64,000 nucleotides of DNA. It comes from Helichrysum umbraculigerum. Taxonomy: Eukaryota > Streptophyta > Magnoliopsida > Asterales > Asteraceae. Below, one piece after another: positions 61,352 through 64,000 of this stretch (the first letter of the stretch is position 1; every line of letters begins with the position of its first letter). The notes under the pieces are model-generated. The model saw nothing but the letters and a program-made list of their open reading frames with translations, ran no database searches and had not been told where the DNA came from. The stretch spans positions 42,115,001 to 42,179,000 of the forward strand of contig CATIUR010000001.1 of NCBI GenBank assembly GCA_949592205.1, read 5' to 3'. The translations under genes and the position numbers were made by a program.

Positions 61352-62389
61352 GTTTAGAACAGTGTATTGATATATATATATATGTGTCCTTTAAAAAAAA
61401 ATACTCCATATATATAGACCACGGTTCTAGAAAAGAACAGTAGTTTCAGACTTTCAGTGTTGCATGGTATTTATGTTTTTGAAACAATGAAACTACTATG
61501 CCAAACGGTGTCAAAAAATTATGTTAGTCAAAATTTAAGGCACTTGGTCAATGTTTTTCTTAATTGTTTTTTTAAAGCATTAGTTATTTTTATAATAGCA
61601 AATCATCATCGTCATAGAAATATACAAATCAAATCAAATTGATATGAGAGTTTAATCCGGTTTAATAGTTTTAATAAGATTGGATCGGTTTAATAATTTT
61701 TTCCCGCTTCAACATTGTTGATTCATTCATTTAACAAATAATGAGTATTGATTAATGAAATTGATTTGGCTGTTGGGGGATCGTCTTGGTCATGAAAAAT
61801 TTGCATTTATGTCTGATGATAAATAAACTTAATAGACGGGTGGCCATATTTAATCCGGTTGACAAGACCACACAATGTTCCTATCCCTAGCCTTATCAAG
61901 TCTATGATACCTGTACCACCCCCTCCCTGACCCTCCCCAGCCCACTTTCCAGACATATATTTGACTTTTTTAACAATTTTTATTCGTATTAAATTTTTAT
62001 TCCTATTAAAGAAAATGTGTCGGTCTTATATGTTTTGGATCGGTTCATTAATGCTTTTAACCGCTTCAAGATATATTGATTCTATTTTAACAAAATGCTT
62101 ATTAATTATTTATTAATTATTTATTAATTATAAATTAATTAATTAATATATAATTAAAGTATTAAAAGTCGATGATAAAATTGATTTGCTTGTTGGAGGA
62201 ATGGGGGCATCGAAAAGTTTTTCAATTACGATTGACTTTTAATTACTCGTATTATACAGGTGGAAGAATTAATCAATATTTAATCCGGTTCCCCACACAT
62301 TTTTAAGTTTAATTAATTAATGTATATGGATCGGTTCATGGCGGCCTTATATATTTTGTGACATGCATGTAAATTATCTTTGGTTGTTG

Positions 62390-62446
<57 letters not shown>

Positions 62447-62668
62447 CATTAAGTTGACACAGTAGCACCTAATATGGTGCCATGTGTCACCTAACAAAAA
62501 ATACTTCAAGATATTAATTCATAAATCTTCTATAAACTTGAAACTTCAATATTATTAAAGAAATTTCTTACTTTCTGTAATTTAATATTAAAAAAAAGTT
62601 ATCAATTGGCACAAAATTATTAAGTGCTTAAAAAAAAAGAATACTACAATTTAACTCACATGATTAAT
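61352..62668. other. AT-rich region with a diverged duplication
   Basis: Two related segments (about 61669-61875 and 62037-62302) share, in order, GGATCGGTT, CGCTTCAA, TTGATTC, ATTGATTTG(G/C)(C/T)TGTTGG and ATTTAATCCGGTT. (TA)n at 62391-62443. An inverted repeat (arms TGACACAGTAGCACC and GGTGCCATGTGTCA) lies at 62454-62489. No gene recognised; the 61-codon ORF at 61457 has no supporting features. Confidence 0.5.
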
Positions 62669-62756
62669 GTGCACTTGTCTCTCACGAGACTCGAACACAT
62701 AACCTCTCAATTGATAGATTCCCGTACATAGTGCTAGACCAAAGGGCTATTGATAT
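62669..62756 (-). repeat. tRNA-like / SINE-like remnant
   Basis: On the minus strand a GTTCGAGTCTC B-box-like stretch lies about 45 bp after a TTTGGTCTAGCACTA segment resembling an A-box. This spacing is that of tRNA-derived SINEs. No complete tRNA cloverleaf is possible and no target duplication was found. Confidence 0.35.
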
Positions 62757-63035
62757 AATTAAATTCATACATTTTTTACTCATCTATCGCAACTAATTCT
62801 TTTTATGAAGTTTTTCATTTATAATGGAAAATCTAAACATAATTGGGTTGTTCGATCTTAGTTATATTTATAAATTATAAAAGTTTATAATTTGTGTAAG
62901 TTAATACATAATATTAATTGATTGAGTTGAAATAGTGTGTAGGTGAGTTTGAATAGGTTAAAAATAGTGAAAATCACCTTCGGTGATTGTAGTAGATTAA
63001 ATAAAATTAAATGCCTTCAATTCAATTTCTTTTGC
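62757..63035. other. AT-rich intergenic stretch
   Basis: Nothing recognised. Confidence 0.5.
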
Positions 63036-63047
63036 CTATATATACAT
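63036..63047 (+). promoter_or_regulatory. TATA box for the small gene at 63114
   Basis: CCTATATATACATC about 70 bp upstream of the ATG, leaving room for a 5' UTR of roughly 40 nt. Confidence 0.4.
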
Positions 63048-63113
63048 CAAAATCCAAGGTCCACATTATTAATAAACTCTTAAAAGACCATCTTTAAAAA
63101 ACAATATATAATA

Positions 63114-63359
63114 ATGGCATTGGCATCATCTTCTCGAATTCCAGATAATGATATACCTCCACGACCTCCTTCTCCAATGATGGATCTTTTAAATTATGCA
63201 GCGCAAAGGGATGAAGTAATGCATATTCAAGTTAACCTATGGACCAAAAAACTCAATAAACAAAAGAAGAAGTATGAACATCTTTGGAAGCAACTCAAAG
63301 AACTCGAGAGGTCTATGAATCAAAAGAGAGAGACTTTGAATTCTTTGTATAAGAAATAA
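63114..63359 (+). CDS. Small hypothetical protein with C-terminal coiled coil (81 aa)
   Basis: ATG in a good plant context (ATAATGGCA), TATA box about 70 bp upstream, stop TAA at 63357-63359. The N-terminal third is Ser/Pro-rich (ASSSRIPDNDIPPRPPSPMM) with no signal peptide. From about residue 42 the chain is strongly charged and helical (KKLNKQKKKYEHLWKQLKEL, then ERSMNQKRETLNSLYKK), with hydrophobic residues at heptad-like spacing, as in a short coiled coil. No family recognised. It lies outside all LTR elements and is not repeated in the window, which favours a host gene over an element shadow. It could be the remnant of a longer gene. Confidence 0.45.
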   Translation: MALASSSRIPDNDIPPRPPSPMMDLLNYAAQRDEVMHIQVNLWTKKLNKQKKKYEHLWKQLKELERSMNQKRETLNSLYKK

Positions 63360-64000
63360 CGTAATGTTTCATTATTAATTAAGATATTCAAAAATTGTCC
63401 TATGGCACTATTAATTTCAATTATGTATGTTAATTTTAATAGTTTAAGTATAAATGTCTTTTTAATTTGTTCAATGAGAAAGAAATGTTGTGGTAACATA
63501 TGAAAATCATAATTGGTAACTAAAATAGGAGACGAGAAAATTGATTGACCAATATAGTTGATCCAATGTACTCAACACTTAAAAAAATTTCGTACCACAT
63601 CCACACACACACACACAAAAAACTCCTAAAAATCTTTAAGATTACAAAGATTTCAGTTACAAATTAAAACAAGTCTGATTGAGGTCAAAAGCATCTAGAT
63701 TATAGACAGCTCGGCTCGATCAAGTCCTTATCCCAAGACACATAATTTTAGGAAGCCCAACAAACTAAACAAACAAGTGAAACATTAAAACACAAACACA
63801 AAATGTCAAACAACACGTACATTTAAGACCCAAAAATGCACGAAGTTGCTAAGCTTATACACAAATGATTGTAGCGAGAAAGATGTATCCATGCATTTCG
63901 CACTAAGTTGATACACATCTTCCATTCTTTTTACTGTTATGTTTAAGAATGAATATGACACCTTCGGAAATGGTCTAGAAGAGCCAAATGCTTCTCGTTT
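63360..64000. other. Downstream intergenic DNA
   Basis: AT-rich with a (CA)n run near 63600-63616. No coding frame or repeat boundary recognised. Confidence 0.5.

Overview
This window is eukaryotic nuclear DNA from a large-genome flowering plant. It is AT-rich and almost entirely nested LTR retrotransposons. All five elements with both ends visible use an initiator-tRNA-Met primer site. The one autonomous element is a Ty3/gypsy chromovirus of Tekay type, with protease, RT, RNase H, integrase and a C-terminal chromodomain. The style of the elements suggests a composite (Asteraceae); that is inference from family resemblance, not proof. There are no bacterial genes, rRNA genes or CRISPR arrays.

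Layout. (A) 1-19933: a Copia-like element (gag remnant at 3-806, 3' LTR near 19451-19933) is split by E1 (2440-19378, TSD gaaga, 3.17-kb LTRs, gag but no pol). E1 is split in turn by E2 (5995-13618, TSD ccatc, 2.17-kb LTRs, no coding capacity). (B) 19934-21932: 3' part of another gypsy LTR. (C) 24258-34184: a host gene of the plant self-incompatibility S1 / S-protein-homologue family on the minus strand, cut inside its coding sequence by E5 (24531-33999, TSD ccaag, 3.6-kb LTRs, non-coding interior). (D) 35413-36370: an LTR fragment joined to a CACTA-type transposon end. (E) 38668-61351: E3 (TSD gttta), the only element with pol, with two extra ORFs ahead of gag. Its 3' LTR carries E4 (51833-60886, minus strand, TSD acctg, 3395-bp LTRs, gag only). 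(F) 61352-64000: AT-rich DNA with old duplications, a SINE-like stretch and one small candidate host gene (63114-63359).

How the parts fit. E1, E2, E4 and E5 cannot encode their own polymerase, yet E2, E4 and E5 have nearly identical LTR pairs and clean TSDs. They moved recently and must have used proteins from another element. What they keep are cis signals: primer site, a conserved leader after it, a hairpin-like dyad just before the polypurine tract, and a candidate LTR intron (GTGAGT donor, YAG acceptor about 280-410 bp before the LTR end) that recurs in every gypsy family here. Most long LTRs also carry a private array of short repeats or dyads, including 14 W-box cores in E5. E2 carries CCGGCGG dyads with four GCC-boxes in its interior.

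All divergence statements were made by eye from the sequence and are approximate.
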